Positions 6,552 through 14,216 of a DNA stretch of 15,046 bases are shown here, piece after piece; positions within the stretch are counted from its first letter, which is position 1, and each line of letters opens with the position of its first letter. The stretch comes from an uncultured Collinsella sp. (GTDB lineage Bacteria; Actinomycetota; Coriobacteriia; Coriobacteriales; Coriobacteriaceae). Location of the stretch: positions 1-15,046 of the forward strand of contig CAUBTS010000046.1 in the NCBI GenBank assembly GCA_958438955.1, written 5' to 3'. Under the pieces are notes generated by a model, which saw nothing but the letters and a program-made list of their open reading frames with translations, did no database searches and was not told where the DNA came from. Made by a program: the position numbers and the translations under genes.

Positions 6552-7886
6552 ATGTCCCAATCCTCGACGCCCGCCGTCACCGATGCCATCTACGATGCAT
6601 CGTCGCTCGGCCGCCCGCGCATGTTTGTGTTGGGTTTGCAACACATGTTTGCGATGTTCGGAGCCACGGTGCTCGTGCCCGTGCTCACCGGCCTTTCCGT
6701 TTCGGCGACGCTTCTGTTCGCCGGCATCGGCACGCTGCTGTTCCACTTCCTGTCGCGCGGTAAGGTGCCGGCATTTTTGGGCTCATCGTTTGCCTTTATT
6801 GCCGGTTATGCCGCAATCGCGCCCAACGGAGAGACCGAGCTTTTGCCCTACGCCTGCCTGGGCGTAGCCTGCGCCGGCCTGCTCTATCCGGTGCTGGCGG
6901 CCCTGTTCCGTGCCTTTGGCGCCAAGCGCGTTATGCGTTTCTTCCCGCCGGTGGTGACCGGCCCCATCGTCATTTCCATCGGCCTGATCTTGGCAAGCTC
7001 TGCCATTGCCAACTGCCAGACCAACTGGCTTGTCGCTGTCATCGCTGTGGCCGTGATCGTCGTCTGCAATATTTGGGGCCGCGGCATGGTCAAGATCGTG
7101 CCGATTTTGCTGGGCGTTGTGGTGAGCTATGCCGTTGCGGCCGCGTTGGGCGAGGTCGACTTCTCTGGCGTCGCAGCCGCCCCCTGGGTCGGTCTGCCCA
7201 TCGTGTGGGGCAACACCGTGTTTGCGCTCTTTGGCCCGCAGTTCGATAGCGGTCTTGCCACGACGGCCATCATCACCATCATGCCGCTGGCCTTTGCGAC
7301 CATGATTGAGCACATTGGCGATATCTCCGCCATTGGCTCTACCTGCGAACGCAATTACATTGCCGATCCCGGTCTGCACCGTACCCTACTCGGCGATGGC
7401 CTGGCGACCATCTTGGCGTCGCTCTTTGGCGCTCCGGCCAACACCACGTATGGCGAGAACACCGGCGTGCTTGCGCTTACGCGCGTGTTCGACCCGCGTG
7501 TGATTCGCATTGCCGCCTGCTGCGCCATTGTGCTTTCGTTCTGCCCCAAGTTTGCTGCGGTGATTGCCGCCATGCCGGCGTGCGTTATCGGCGGTGTGTC
7601 GCTCGTGCTCTACGGCATGATCAGCGCCGTTGGCGTGCGTAACCTCATCGAGAATCAGGTTGATTTCCAGAACAACCGCAACGTGCTGGTGGCGGCTCTG
7701 GTGCTCGTGCTTTCGCTCGGCATTGCCTACAGTACCGCCGGTGCCATCGTGCTGGAGCTGGGCGGCGTGACGATTTCGCTTTCGGGCCTTGCCGTGGGCT
7801 CGCTGGTGGGCATTGTGCTCAACGCCATCCTGCCCGGTAATGACTTTGAGTTCGATACTTCCGAGCTTGAGGAGACTGCTGAATAG
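6552..7886 (+). CDS. uraA: uracil permease (NCS2 family)
   Basis: A 444-residue inner-membrane uracil:proton symporter of the UraA/PyrP type with about 14 hydrophobic segments. Diagnostic stretches: GLQHMFAMFGATVLVPVLTG (29-48), PAFLGSSFAFI (73-83), EHIGDISAIG with Glu253, and the uracil-site loop APANTTYGENTGV with Glu302. The Glu-Glu distance of 49 equals that of Glu241 and Glu290 in E. coli UraA, residues that bind uracil and couple protons. MGG-type VIGGVSLVLYGMI and the NLIENQVDF segment also fit uracil rather than xanthine carriers. The start follows AAAGGA (6541-6546) by five bases. It ends in an acidic tail. The upstream gene is not obviously related; the gene ends at a strong bidirectional terminator. 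Xanthine or another nucleobase cannot be fully excluded. Confidence 0.88.
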   Translation: MSQSSTPAVTDAIYDASSLGRPRMFVLGLQHMFAMFGATVLVPVLTGLSVSATLLFAGIGTLLFHFLSRGKVPAFLGSSFAFIAGYAAIAPNGETELLPYACLGVACAGLLYPVLAALFRAFGAKRVMRFFPPVVTGPIVISIGLILASSAIANCQTNWLVAVIAVAVIVVCNIWGRGMVKIVPILLGVVVSYAVAAALGEVDFSGVAAAPWVGLPIVWGNTVFALFGPQFDSGLATTAIITIMPLAFATMIEHIGDISAIGSTCERNYIADPGLHRTLLGDGLATILASLFGAPANTTYGENTGVLALTRVFDPRVIRIAACCAIVLSFCPKFAAVIAAMPACVIGGVSLVLYGMISAVGVRNLIENQVDFQNNRNVLVAALVLVLSLGIAYSTAGAIVLELGGVTISLSGLAVGSLVGIVLNAILPGNDFEFDTSELEETAE

Positions 7887-7904
7887 CAGCTGCGTTCAGC
7901 CAAA

Positions 7905-7950
7905 TTAAAAATGGCGTCCATGCGTATGTACGCGTGGACGCCATTTTTAA
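7905..7950. terminator. bidirectional intrinsic terminator (uraA and esterase)
   Basis: TTAAAAATGGCGTCCA (7905-7920) pairs perfectly with 7935-7950. The stem continues through five more pairs (one G-T) to an ATGT loop at 7926-7929, giving 21 bp. T-runs exist on both strands, so it works for both convergent genes. The stop codon of the esterase gene (7949-7947) is inside the stem. Confidence 0.93.
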
Positions 7951-8660
7951 TGCGTCAGTATCCAGTGGATGCCGCGCGCCATGCGCAGGTCAGTTTGGGC
8001 AAAGTGATTGCCGGGGTTGAGCTCCAGCGTTGTTGGAATGTCACGCTCGATAAACAGCTCTTCCATCGCACGCGTATCGTCGAGTACGTGCCGCATCATG
8101 CGGTTGGGCGTCTTGGTTTCCTTTTTACCGAGCGACAGATAGGCGGCGTCGGGCGTGGCTGTCATCGTGCGCTCGCGCGCGTAGTCGATAAAGCCGGGGA
8201 ACCACAGCGACCCCGATGCACTTGCCGCGCGCTCAAAGACATCTGTTTGCCAAAGTGCCCACAGTGAAAAAAGACCCGCCAACGAGTAGCCGGCAATGCC
8301 GCGCCAGGTGGGCGGGCAGGGAAGTGATGATTCGGCCTCTGGGATTATCTGATTCAGCAGCTCATCGAGAAACTCAGACGCCTGTCCGCCAAAGGGCTCG
8401 GCATCTCGTATAGTTCCGTCGCATTCCCAGGGGCTCAGCTCGCGATTCCAATCGAGTCCTCCAATGGCGGCAAGGGTGAAGGGCGGGCAGTCGAGCTCTC
8501 GGCAGCGCTCGTAGACTTCACTACCGTCGCCCATAACCACGGGAAGGTAGATGACGGGCGCGCCTTCCACACACTCTGAATAAACGGTTATCTGCTTATG
8601 ATGCGCTTCCAAGGCAGGCTTCTCTCGGTGTTGTGATATTGACAGCCTCAATTGTCGCAC
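7947..8660 (-). CDS. alpha/beta-hydrolase-fold esterase
   Basis: A protein of up to 237 residues resembling the putative esterase family around Fes/IroE/esterase D (PF00756-like). The nucleophile elbow is GYSLAG with Ser126, and the catalytic His is probably His219 in NPGNHF; an acid residue such as Glu181 in LGKKETK could complete the triad. There is no signal peptide, so it is likely cytoplasmic. Its substrate is unknown: siderophore, acyl or sugar esters are possible. The start is uncertain. The open frame begins with GTG at 8660 without a ribosome binding site; a TTG at 8612 preceded by GAGAGAAG would give 221 residues and begins close to the conserved ITVYSE strand, and I find it at least as likely. 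It is a single gene sharing a terminator with uraA. Confidence 0.78.
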   Translation of the reverse strand: MRQLRLSISQHREKPALEAHHKQITVYSECVEGAPVIYLPVVMGDGSEVYERCRELDCPPFTLAAIGGLDWNRELSPWECDGTIRDAEPFGGQASEFLDELLNQIIPEAESSLPCPPTWRGIAGYSLAGLFSLWALWQTDVFERAASASGSLWFPGFIDYARERTMTATPDAAYLSLGKKETKTPNRMMRHVLDDTRAMEELFIERDIPTTLELNPGNHFAQTDLRMARGIHWILTH

Positions 8661-8680
8661 GCTGGCGCGGGGGCAGACGC

Positions 8681-8722
8681 TAAAAGAAAGGCGCGGAGCC
8701 GCTCGATGCGACTTCGCGCCTT
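8681..8722 (-). terminator. intrinsic terminator of the purine permease gene
   Basis: Read on the minus strand, AAGGCGCG (8722-8715) pairs with CGCGCCTT (8695-8688) and continues into TTTCTTTTA. A smaller hairpin, TCTGC/GCAGA (8728-8741), sits between it and the permease stop. The stem ends 20 bases before the esterase open frame, so it also insulates the two genes. Confidence 0.8.
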
Positions 8723-8749
8723 GATGTTCTGCTTTAGCAGACTATGCCG

Positions 8750-10060
8750 TTACGCCACGAAGAAGTAGACGAGGAAGGCAAGGGCTGCGATCCACATGAG
8801 CGGCTTGATCTTGGAGGCCTCGCCCTTAAAGAGCGCGACGATCACGTAGGCGATAAAGCCCAGGCCAATGCCGGCAGAGATGGAGTAGGTGAAGGGCACG
8901 CCGGCGACGATCATGAACGCCGGGAAACCCTGCGACACGTCGGACCAGTCGATCTCGGAGGCTTCGCTCATCATGAGGTAGCCGACGTAGACCAGAGCAC
9001 CGCAGGTGGCGGCGCTGGAAACGATGGTGACGATGGGGGAGAAGAACGCGGCGAGAATGAACAGCACGCCGGTGGTGACGGAGGTGAGGCCCGTGCGGCC
9101 ACCGTCGGCGGCGCCGGAAGTGGACTCGACGAAGGTGGTGATGGAGGAGACGCCCATGAAACCGCCCACAGCAGCGGCGGCGGAGTCGACGATCAGGATC
9201 TCCTTGATATTCTCGACGTTGCCGTCGTCGGTGAGGAACTCGCCCTGCTTGGCCACGGCCATCGCGGTGCCCATGGTGTCGAAGAAGTCACTCATGAGCA
9301 GCGAGAACGAGATGACGAGGAGCGTGGGGTCGGTAAGGACCTTGACGATGGCGGGCACGCCGCCGGCGTCGGCGATGGGGCCACCGATGCTCGAGAAGTC
9401 GAGCGGGGCGATGATACCGGTCGGAGCATGGGTCACACCTAGGGGGATACCGGCGATGACGGCGACGACGATGCCGATGAGCAGCGAGCCGGGGACGTTG
9501 CGGCAGGCGAGGGCGACTGTCACCAGGATGGAGATGATGCCGACGATGAAGGTGGGGGAGGTGATGTCGCCCAGACCGACGAGTGTACCGGCGCCAGCGG
9601 TGATAATGCCGGCATCGCACAGGCCAATCATGGCGATGAACAGGCCCAGACCCACCGAGATGGCGTGACGCAGGACAACCGGGATGGCGTCCATGATGGC
9701 CTCGCGCAGGCCACAAAGCACGAGCAGCAAGATGACGACGCCCTCAAGGAAGATGACGCTCATGGCCACGTGCCAGTCACCGCCGCAGACGGTGGTGGTG
9801 ATTCCGGCGATCATCGCGTTGACGCCTAAGCCCGACGCGCAGGCGAGCGGGCGGTTGGCGAAGATGCCCATGCAGATGGTCATGATGCCGGCGCCCAGGC
9901 AGGTGGCGCAGGCGAGCGCTCCCGCATCGATGCCGGCGCCCGAGAGCACCGCAGGGTTGACGGCGATGATGTAGGCCATCGCCAGGAATGTTGTCAGTCC
10001 AGCGCGAAGTTCGGTCCCGATTGTGGACTTGCGCTCACTGACGTGAAAAAGTTCGTCCAT
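8750..10060 (-). CDS. purine (guanine/hypoxanthine/adenine) permease, AzgA/PbuG type
   Basis: A 436-residue inner-membrane purine:proton symporter of the AzgA-like branch of the NCS2 superfamily. Family landmarks are RKSTIGTELRAGLTTFLAMA (10-29) followed by YIIAVNP, GLGVNAM (77-83), DFFDTMGT (258-265) and SSITTFVESTSG (305-316) followed by GGRTGLTS. About 12-14 hydrophobic segments are visible. ATG 10060 is chosen because AAGGAAAGG is upstream with six-base spacing; a GTG at 10105 would add 15 unsupported residues. It is divergent from the deformylase-like gene across a 193-bp region. Together with the uracil permease this suggests nucleobase scavenging. Which purine is carried cannot be resolved; no purine riboswitch is seen. 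Confidence 0.9.
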   Translation of the reverse strand: MDELFHVSERKSTIGTELRAGLTTFLAMAYIIAVNPAVLSGAGIDAGALACATCLGAGIMTICMGIFANRPLACASGLGVNAMIAGITTTVCGGDWHVAMSVIFLEGVVILLLVLCGLREAIMDAIPVVLRHAISVGLGLFIAMIGLCDAGIITAGAGTLVGLGDITSPTFIVGIISILVTVALACRNVPGSLLIGIVVAVIAGIPLGVTHAPTGIIAPLDFSSIGGPIADAGGVPAIVKVLTDPTLLVISFSLLMSDFFDTMGTAMAVAKQGEFLTDDGNVENIKEILIVDSAAAAVGGFMGVSSITTFVESTSGAADGGRTGLTSVTTGVLFILAAFFSPIVTIVSSAATCGALVYVGYLMMSEASEIDWSDVSQGFPAFMIVAGVPFTYSISAGIGLGFIAYVIVALFKGEASKIKPLMWIAALAFLVYFFVA

Positions 10061-10115
10061 GCATACCCTTTCCTTGTTCGGCCCCGAGTTTAGGCCGATT
10101 GACACGAACTCAACT

Positions 10116-10161
10116 ACTATATCGCCTTTGAAAGGTTGATGTTCCTCGCATGTTGATGTTC
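10116..10161 (-). promoter_or_regulatory. probable purine permease promoter with tandem 10-bp repeats
   Basis: On the minus strand, TATAGT (10121-10116) is a good -10, but the -35 position reads GAACAT. GAACATCAAC occurs twice in direct orientation (10161-10152 and 10144-10135), 17 bp apart, covering the -35 and -50 zones. This fits an activator-bound promoter. The outer copy reads CCGAACAT in context, reminiscent of the Gram-positive PurBox, which is suggestive only. Confidence 0.4.
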
Positions 10162-10214
10162 GGCGCTTTGTAGCAGACGGACGGTATTTTTCGCATGAAA
10201 ATGTGTGGGTACCG

Positions 10215-10220
10215 TATACT
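10215..10220 (+). promoter_or_regulatory. possible -10 element of the deformylase-like gene
   Basis: TATACT lies 34 bases before the ATG, giving a leader of about 27 bases. No -35 is evident 16-18 bp upstream, so the promoter is weak or activated. The same hexamer is found in front of the patatin gene. Confidence 0.35.
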
Positions 10221-10253
10221 TAAGCAGTTACAACGACCCCTATGGAGGAACGT

Positions 10254-10673
10254 ATGATTAAAGAGCTCTGCCACGACGAGGCTATTCTGTCCCAGCGTTG
10301 CGAGGTCGCGACCGTCGAAGACGAGTCGGTGGCACAGGACCTGATCGATACCATCAAGTCGCTCGACGATGCCGGCTGCCTTGCCGCCAACCAGATCGGC
10401 GTCACCAAGAAGGTCTGCGTCTATCTGGACGACGCCGGCGAGCCCCATGTGCTGTACAACCCCCGTCTGGTGTTTGGCCTGGGTGCCAGCAAGATGGAGG
10501 AGAGCTGCCTGACGCACGAGGAGGTCACCAAGTCCACGCGCTATATCAAGTGCAAGGTTGCCTTTGACCAGATTGTCGACGGCAAGATGAAGGAGTGCCG
10601 CCGCGACTACGCGGGCTTTGAGGCACAGATGATCCAGCATATGATCGATCACTGTCTTGGAAAGTTGGTCTAA
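10254..10673 (+). CDS. peptide deformylase-like protein lacking the catalytic Glu
   Basis: A 139-residue protein with the three deformylase motifs in order but altered. Motif 1 is GCLAANQ (41-47, usual GxGLAAPQ), motif 2 is ESCLT (83-87, usual EGCLS) with metal ligand Cys85, and motif 3 is QHMIDH (128-133, usual QHExDH). The metal ligands His129 and His133 remain, but the catalytic glutamate is Met130. Deformylases remove the formyl group from nascent proteins; without this Glu, normal catalysis is not expected. The protein is shorter than the usual 150-200 residues. The start follows GGAGG (10244-10248) by five bases. A canonical def elsewhere in the genome would be expected if this is a pseudoenzyme or has another role. 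The gene is intact, with normal codon use. Confidence 0.85.
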   Translation: MIKELCHDEAILSQRCEVATVEDESVAQDLIDTIKSLDDAGCLAANQIGVTKKVCVYLDDAGEPHVLYNPRLVFGLGASKMEESCLTHEEVTKSTRYIKCKVAFDQIVDGKMKECRRDYAGFEAQMIQHMIDHCLGKLV

Positions 10674-10774
10674 GGGGACCAAAGCACCGCACCTTGCCGC
10701 TCAATCGTCGCTCGCGTACCTTAAGTACGCTTCGCTCCTCTTTCGTGGCAATCTGCGGCACTTTGACCCCTTAG
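10670..10774. repeat. 105-base imperfect palindrome after the deformylase-like gene
   Basis: CTAAGGGG (10670-10677, including the gene's stop codon) pairs with CCCCTTAG (10767-10774). Further blocks CAAAG/CTTTG, CCGCA/TGCGG and TTGCC/GGCAA pair in register, separated by one- or two-base internal loops. At the centre GCGTAC/GTACGC surrounds CTTAA. No T-tract follows. It could be a long terminator stem or an extragenic palindromic repeat inserted next to the stop; the clean block structure with paired mismatches suggests an old mobile palindrome. Copy number is unknown. Confidence 0.65.
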
Positions 10775-10818
10775 ACGACCTGCGGGGTTAACTTGGTTGA
10801 GTTTATCCTGTTTGAATA

Positions 10819-10860
10819 GTCCGGGCATGACATTGTTGTCATGTCCGGGCTTTTGTGTTT
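10819..10860 (+). terminator. intrinsic terminator upstream of bsh
   Basis: GTCCGGGCATGACA (10819-10832) pairs with TGTCATGTCCGGGC (10837-10850), with two G-T pairs and a TTGT loop, followed by TTTTGTGTTT. It ends transcripts from the deformylase-like gene and isolates bsh, whose promoter must lie in the 57 bases before its ATG or upstream; I see no convincing promoter there. Confidence 0.9.
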
Positions 10861-10917
10861 AGCGCCTTTTTGTTTGGAGACAATGAAATTAGCAAGAACG
10901 TAAAGCTAGGAGGCGCT

Positions 10918-11883
10918 ATGTGTACGAGTATTCGATTTACCGATAATTCTGGCCACATGTATCTGGGCCGCAATCTCGACTGGAGCTTTGACTACGGCCA
11001 ACAGGTTCGCGTGATGCCGCGCGGGTTTCACATTCCGTATTCGTTTATCGACGACGCGACAGCGGCGCACGCGGTGATCGGTATGTGCATCGATTACAGG
11101 AACTACCCTATGTTCTTCGATTGCGGCAACGATGCGGGCCTCGCCGTGGCGGGTCTCAATTTCCCGGGTTATGCCGAGTATGCCGAGGGCCCTGTCGACG
11201 GCAAGACCAATATCGCGGCCTATGAGTTTCCCCTGTGGGTGGCAGCGACGTTCTCGACGGTCGATGAGGTCGAGGCCGCGCTGCGCGACACGGTGATTGT
11301 CGCCAAATCTGCCGGAGAGGGGCTGGGCGTGTCACTGCTCCATTGGATTATCGGCGACAGCCAGCGCAGCATCGTGGTCGAGATGATGACTGACGGCCTG
11401 CATGTATACGACGATCCGGTCGACACCCTTGCCAATCAGCCGACCTTCCCGTGGCATATGGAAAACCTACGCACCTATATCACCGCCACAAGCGATTTTC
11501 CGCAGACGGCGACATGGCGTGGCGCCGAGCTCAAGCCCTATGGAGCCGGTGCCGGCATGCGCGGCATTCCGGGCGATTGCTATTCGCCGAGCCGTTTTGT
11601 AAAGGCGGCGTACCTCAATGCCAATTACCCGCAAAAGGAGAGCGAGACCGAAAACGTCGTTCGCATGTTCCGCTCGCTCGAGGGCGTGGTGATGATCGAG
11701 GGAGCGTCCAGGATGGGCGATGGCAAGTTCGAGAAGACTATCTACACCGGATGCTTTAGCGCGCGCACGGGCAATTATTACTACGCGATGTATGGGGATC
11801 CGTCGATTCGCTACGTGAGCCTGATGGATGCCGAGGGCGCGAGCCCCGATAGACTCGTGGTTCCCGAGCCGCGTCGTTCGTAG
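10918..11883 (+). CDS. bsh: bile salt hydrolase (conjugated bile acid hydrolase)
   Basis: A 321-residue N-terminal-nucleophile hydrolase that cleaves glycine- or taurine-conjugated bile acids in the cytoplasm. The start Met is followed directly by the nucleophile Cys2 (MCTSIRF), exposed after Met removal. The active-site set is complete: Arg18 and Asp21 in GRNLDW, Asn81 in AGLNFPG, Asn173 in LANQPTF, Arg226 in YSPSRFVKA. The combination NLDWSF, NQPTF, HMENLR and GIPGD matches the bifidobacterial bile salt hydrolase type more closely than penicillin V acylases. The length is normal and there is no signal peptide. The start is fixed by AGGAGG (10908-10913) and the required Cys2. It stands alone between terminators, with no bile transporter next to it. 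Substrate preference (glyco or tauro) is not determined. Confidence 0.88.
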   Translation: MCTSIRFTDNSGHMYLGRNLDWSFDYGQQVRVMPRGFHIPYSFIDDATAAHAVIGMCIDYRNYPMFFDCGNDAGLAVAGLNFPGYAEYAEGPVDGKTNIAAYEFPLWVAATFSTVDEVEAALRDTVIVAKSAGEGLGVSLLHWIIGDSQRSIVVEMMTDGLHVYDDPVDTLANQPTFPWHMENLRTYITATSDFPQTATWRGAELKPYGAGAGMRGIPGDCYSPSRFVKAAYLNANYPQKESETENVVRMFRSLEGVVMIEGASRMGDGKFEKTIYTGCFSARTGNYYYAMYGDPSIRYVSLMDAEGASPDRLVVPEPRRS

Positions 11884-11906
11884 CCGATAGCTTTACCGCA
11901 ATGCAA

Positions 11907-11942
11907 AGCGGCCCTGCATCTCCCGTGAGGTGCAGGGCCGCT
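11907..11942. terminator. stem-loop between convergent bsh and kup
   Basis: AGCGGCCCTGCATCTC (11907-11922) pairs with 11927-11942 with one G-T pair and a CCGT loop, a 16-bp stem. The T-tract is poor on the plus strand (GTCGTTGATTTG) and short on the minus strand (TTTG), but position and stem strength support a shared terminator. Confidence 0.82.
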
Positions 11943-11962
11943 GTCGTTGATTTGTGACGTCG

Positions 11963-14194
11963 CTAGAAGTTGGCGTCGTTGAGTTGTTCGTTCTCGAGGC
12001 CGTCGAGCTGTTGCTGTTCGGGCGTATCGGCGACGCTCTCGAGCAACTCGGTGGGATCGACGTTCATGTCCTTACCGGCTTCGTTGCCGTTGACCAAGTC
12101 GTCCGAGAAGATGTCGACTTCCATTTCCTCGGCCTCTTCGATCTGAACCTCGAGCGGCACCTGGGTGCGCACGAGCTTAACGGCCGGGCGCATGCGGGCA
12201 AACAGCGGCACGTACTCGATGATGATGGCCGAGTTCTCGAGACCGTACCAGCGTGCCGGGCTTCCGCAGGCGCGGCGGACGGCGTACTTGATGGCCATCA
12301 CGCGGTGGTCATTGCGGTTGATGTCCGTTTCGGGGGCAAGCATCTTGCGCAGCATGCAAAAGCGGAAGTCACCCACGTTGCCGCGTGTCTCGTAGATGGA
12401 GTAGGTGTGATGTTGCGGCGGCAGCTCGCCCGATGCCATCAAGTCGCCGACGATCTGACGCAGATAAGCGTTGACGCGCTGGTTGACTTTAAAGCCCAGG
12501 TCCAGGCGAACGCGGAAGAGGAAGTCCGTGCCAAAGGTCTCGACGGAATACTCGTGCGTATAGGGTTCGTCGGTAACGTGCACGTTAATGAACCAATATG
12601 CCTTGGCGCGCTTGGGATGCTTATCCAGGATGGAATAGAGCACGTCGCGGTCGAGCGTGAGCGGGTCGGGGCTGTTGGTGAGAAATACCAGATTGTCGGC
12701 GAGCACGGGATAGGTCTCGTCGTTGCGCAGGCGGTTGAGCTGATCGATGTACTTGGAGACGGGCAACAGAATCGTCTGCGTGCGCTCGATGGCGGTGCCA
12801 CGGCGCCACACGTACATAAGGCCAAACAGCAGTGCGGCCAGGAAGATCATCACATAGCCGCCGTCAAAGAACATGGTGAGGCACGAGGCAAAGAAGCACA
12901 GCTCAATGGCACCGAAGAGCAGGGCGAAGACGCAGGCGCCCAGCTTGTGCTTGAGAATGCCAGCGATATAGCTCGTCAAAAGCGTCGTGGTCATGAGCAT
13001 GGTCACGGTAATGGCGAGGCCGTAGGCGCTCTCCATGCGCTCGGAGTTTTGGAACAGCAGCACGATGAAGATGCAGCCGACCCACATGATGTTGTTGACG
13101 AGCGGAATATAGAGCTGGCCCTTGGTGTCGCTGGGGTAGTGGATGCGCAGATGCGGCATAAGGTTGAGGCGCGTGGCCTCGGATACCAGCGAGAACGAGC
13201 CGGTGATGAGCGCCTGCGAGGCGATGATGGCCGCTACGGCCGAAAGCACGATGGCAAAGGGGCGCAGGGGCTCGGGAAGCATCATATAAAACGGGTTGAC
13301 GATATCCATCGCGAGCATCTGGGGGTTGGAGTTATTGGCGAGCAGCCAAGCTCCCTGACCCAGATAGTTGAGGATAAGGGCCGCCTTAACAAACGGCCAG
13401 GATGCATAGATGTTGGCCTTGCCAACGTGGCCCATGTCCGAGTAGAGGGCCTCGGCGCCGGTCGTCGACAGGAAGACAAAGCCGAGCACCATGATGCCCG
13501 AGTGGTTGATGGGCGAGAACAGGAACATGATGCCGCGGATGGGGTTGAGCGCGCGCAGGATGGACAGGTTGCCGAGCATGTTGAACAGGCCGGCGCCTGC
13601 CAGGAACAGGAACCACAACGTCATGAGCGGGCCGAACAGCTTGCCGATCGACGAGGTACCGGCGCGCTGCATGGCAAACAGGCCGCAGATAATGATGATG
13701 GTGATGATGATGACGTTGGTCTGGCCGTCACCCAAAAGCGCGTGGCCCCACTCGATAGTGCGCAAGCCCTCGATGGCCGTGGTAACCGTGACGGCGGGGG
13801 TGAGGATGCCGTCGGCGAGCAGCGCCGCGCCGCCGATCATGGCGGGAAGGATCAGCCACGGCGCCACTTTGCGCACCAAGCTAAACAGGGCGAAGATGCC
13901 GCCCTCGTTGTGGTTATCGGCCTTCATGGCGATAACCACGTACTTGACCGTGGTCACGAGCGTCATGGTCCAGATGACAAGCGAAAGCGCTCCCAAGATC
14001 ATGTCTTCGCTGACGGTACCGATGCCGCCGTTGTTGGCGACGATTGATTTCATGGTGTACATGGGGCTCGTGCCGATGTCGCCATAGACGACGCCGAGCG
14101 TTACGAGCAGCATGCCAGCGGAGAGGGGGGTGGCTCCGTGCCCGCCTTGACCACGCTGGTCTTGGGGGCTTGCCTCCAGTTTGTTGTGTGCCAC
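11963..14194 (-). CDS. kup: Kup/Trk-type low-affinity potassium transporter
   Basis: A 743-residue KUP-family K+ uptake protein of the inner membrane, thought to work as a K+/H+ symporter. Signature stretches are GVVYGDIGTSPMYT (GDIGTSP at 38-44), the segment with ADNHNEGGIFAL, ADGILTPAVTVTTAIEGL, and GAEALYSDMGHVGKANI. About 12 hydrophobic segments fill the first 480 residues, followed by a long cytoplasmic domain and an acidic, Glu/Asp-rich tail; it is longer than E. coli Kup (622). I chose GTG at 14194 because AAAGGGAG (14207-14200) is five bases upstream; the ATG at 14212 has no ribosome binding site. It is transcribed singly, converging on bsh. A perfect palindrome lies 9 bases upstream of the ribosome binding site. 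No c-di-AMP riboswitch is visible. Confidence 0.93.
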   Translation of the reverse strand: MAHNKLEASPQDQRGQGGHGATPLSAGMLLVTLGVVYGDIGTSPMYTMKSIVANNGGIGTVSEDMILGALSLVIWTMTLVTTVKYVVIAMKADNHNEGGIFALFSLVRKVAPWLILPAMIGGAALLADGILTPAVTVTTAIEGLRTIEWGHALLGDGQTNVIIITIIIICGLFAMQRAGTSSIGKLFGPLMTLWFLFLAGAGLFNMLGNLSILRALNPIRGIMFLFSPINHSGIMVLGFVFLSTTGAEALYSDMGHVGKANIYASWPFVKAALILNYLGQGAWLLANNSNPQMLAMDIVNPFYMMLPEPLRPFAIVLSAVAAIIASQALITGSFSLVSEATRLNLMPHLRIHYPSDTKGQLYIPLVNNIMWVGCIFIVLLFQNSERMESAYGLAITVTMLMTTTLLTSYIAGILKHKLGACVFALLFGAIELCFFASCLTMFFDGGYVMIFLAALLFGLMYVWRRGTAIERTQTILLPVSKYIDQLNRLRNDETYPVLADNLVFLTNSPDPLTLDRDVLYSILDKHPKRAKAYWFINVHVTDEPYTHEYSVETFGTDFLFRVRLDLGFKVNQRVNAYLRQIVGDLMASGELPPQHHTYSIYETRGNVGDFRFCMLRKMLAPETDINRNDHRVMAIKYAVRRACGSPARWYGLENSAIIIEYVPLFARMRPAVKLVRTQVPLEVQIEEAEEMEVDIFSDDLVNGNEAGKDMNVDPTELLESVADTPEQQQLDGLENEQLNDANF

Positions 14195-14216
14195 GTGGAC
14201 TCCCTTTGACATCCGG

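Noticed and set aside
8744..9442. A 232-codon plus-strand frame opposite the purine permease
   Set aside because: Gly/Asp/Glu/His-rich antisense of membrane-protein coding DNA; the permease frame is unambiguous.
10061..10253. Purine riboswitch before the purine permease
   Set aside because: No conserved junction or loop sequences of the purine aptamer are seen on the minus strand; only a 6-bp hairpin (10078-10098) near the ribosome binding site.
11954..14047. A 697-codon open frame on the plus strand opposite kup
   Set aside because: It is antisense to a clear Kup protein; the translation is low-complexity, rich in His, Gly, Asp and Glu, as expected from the complement of GC-rich coding DNA, and no ribosome binding site or family is visible.
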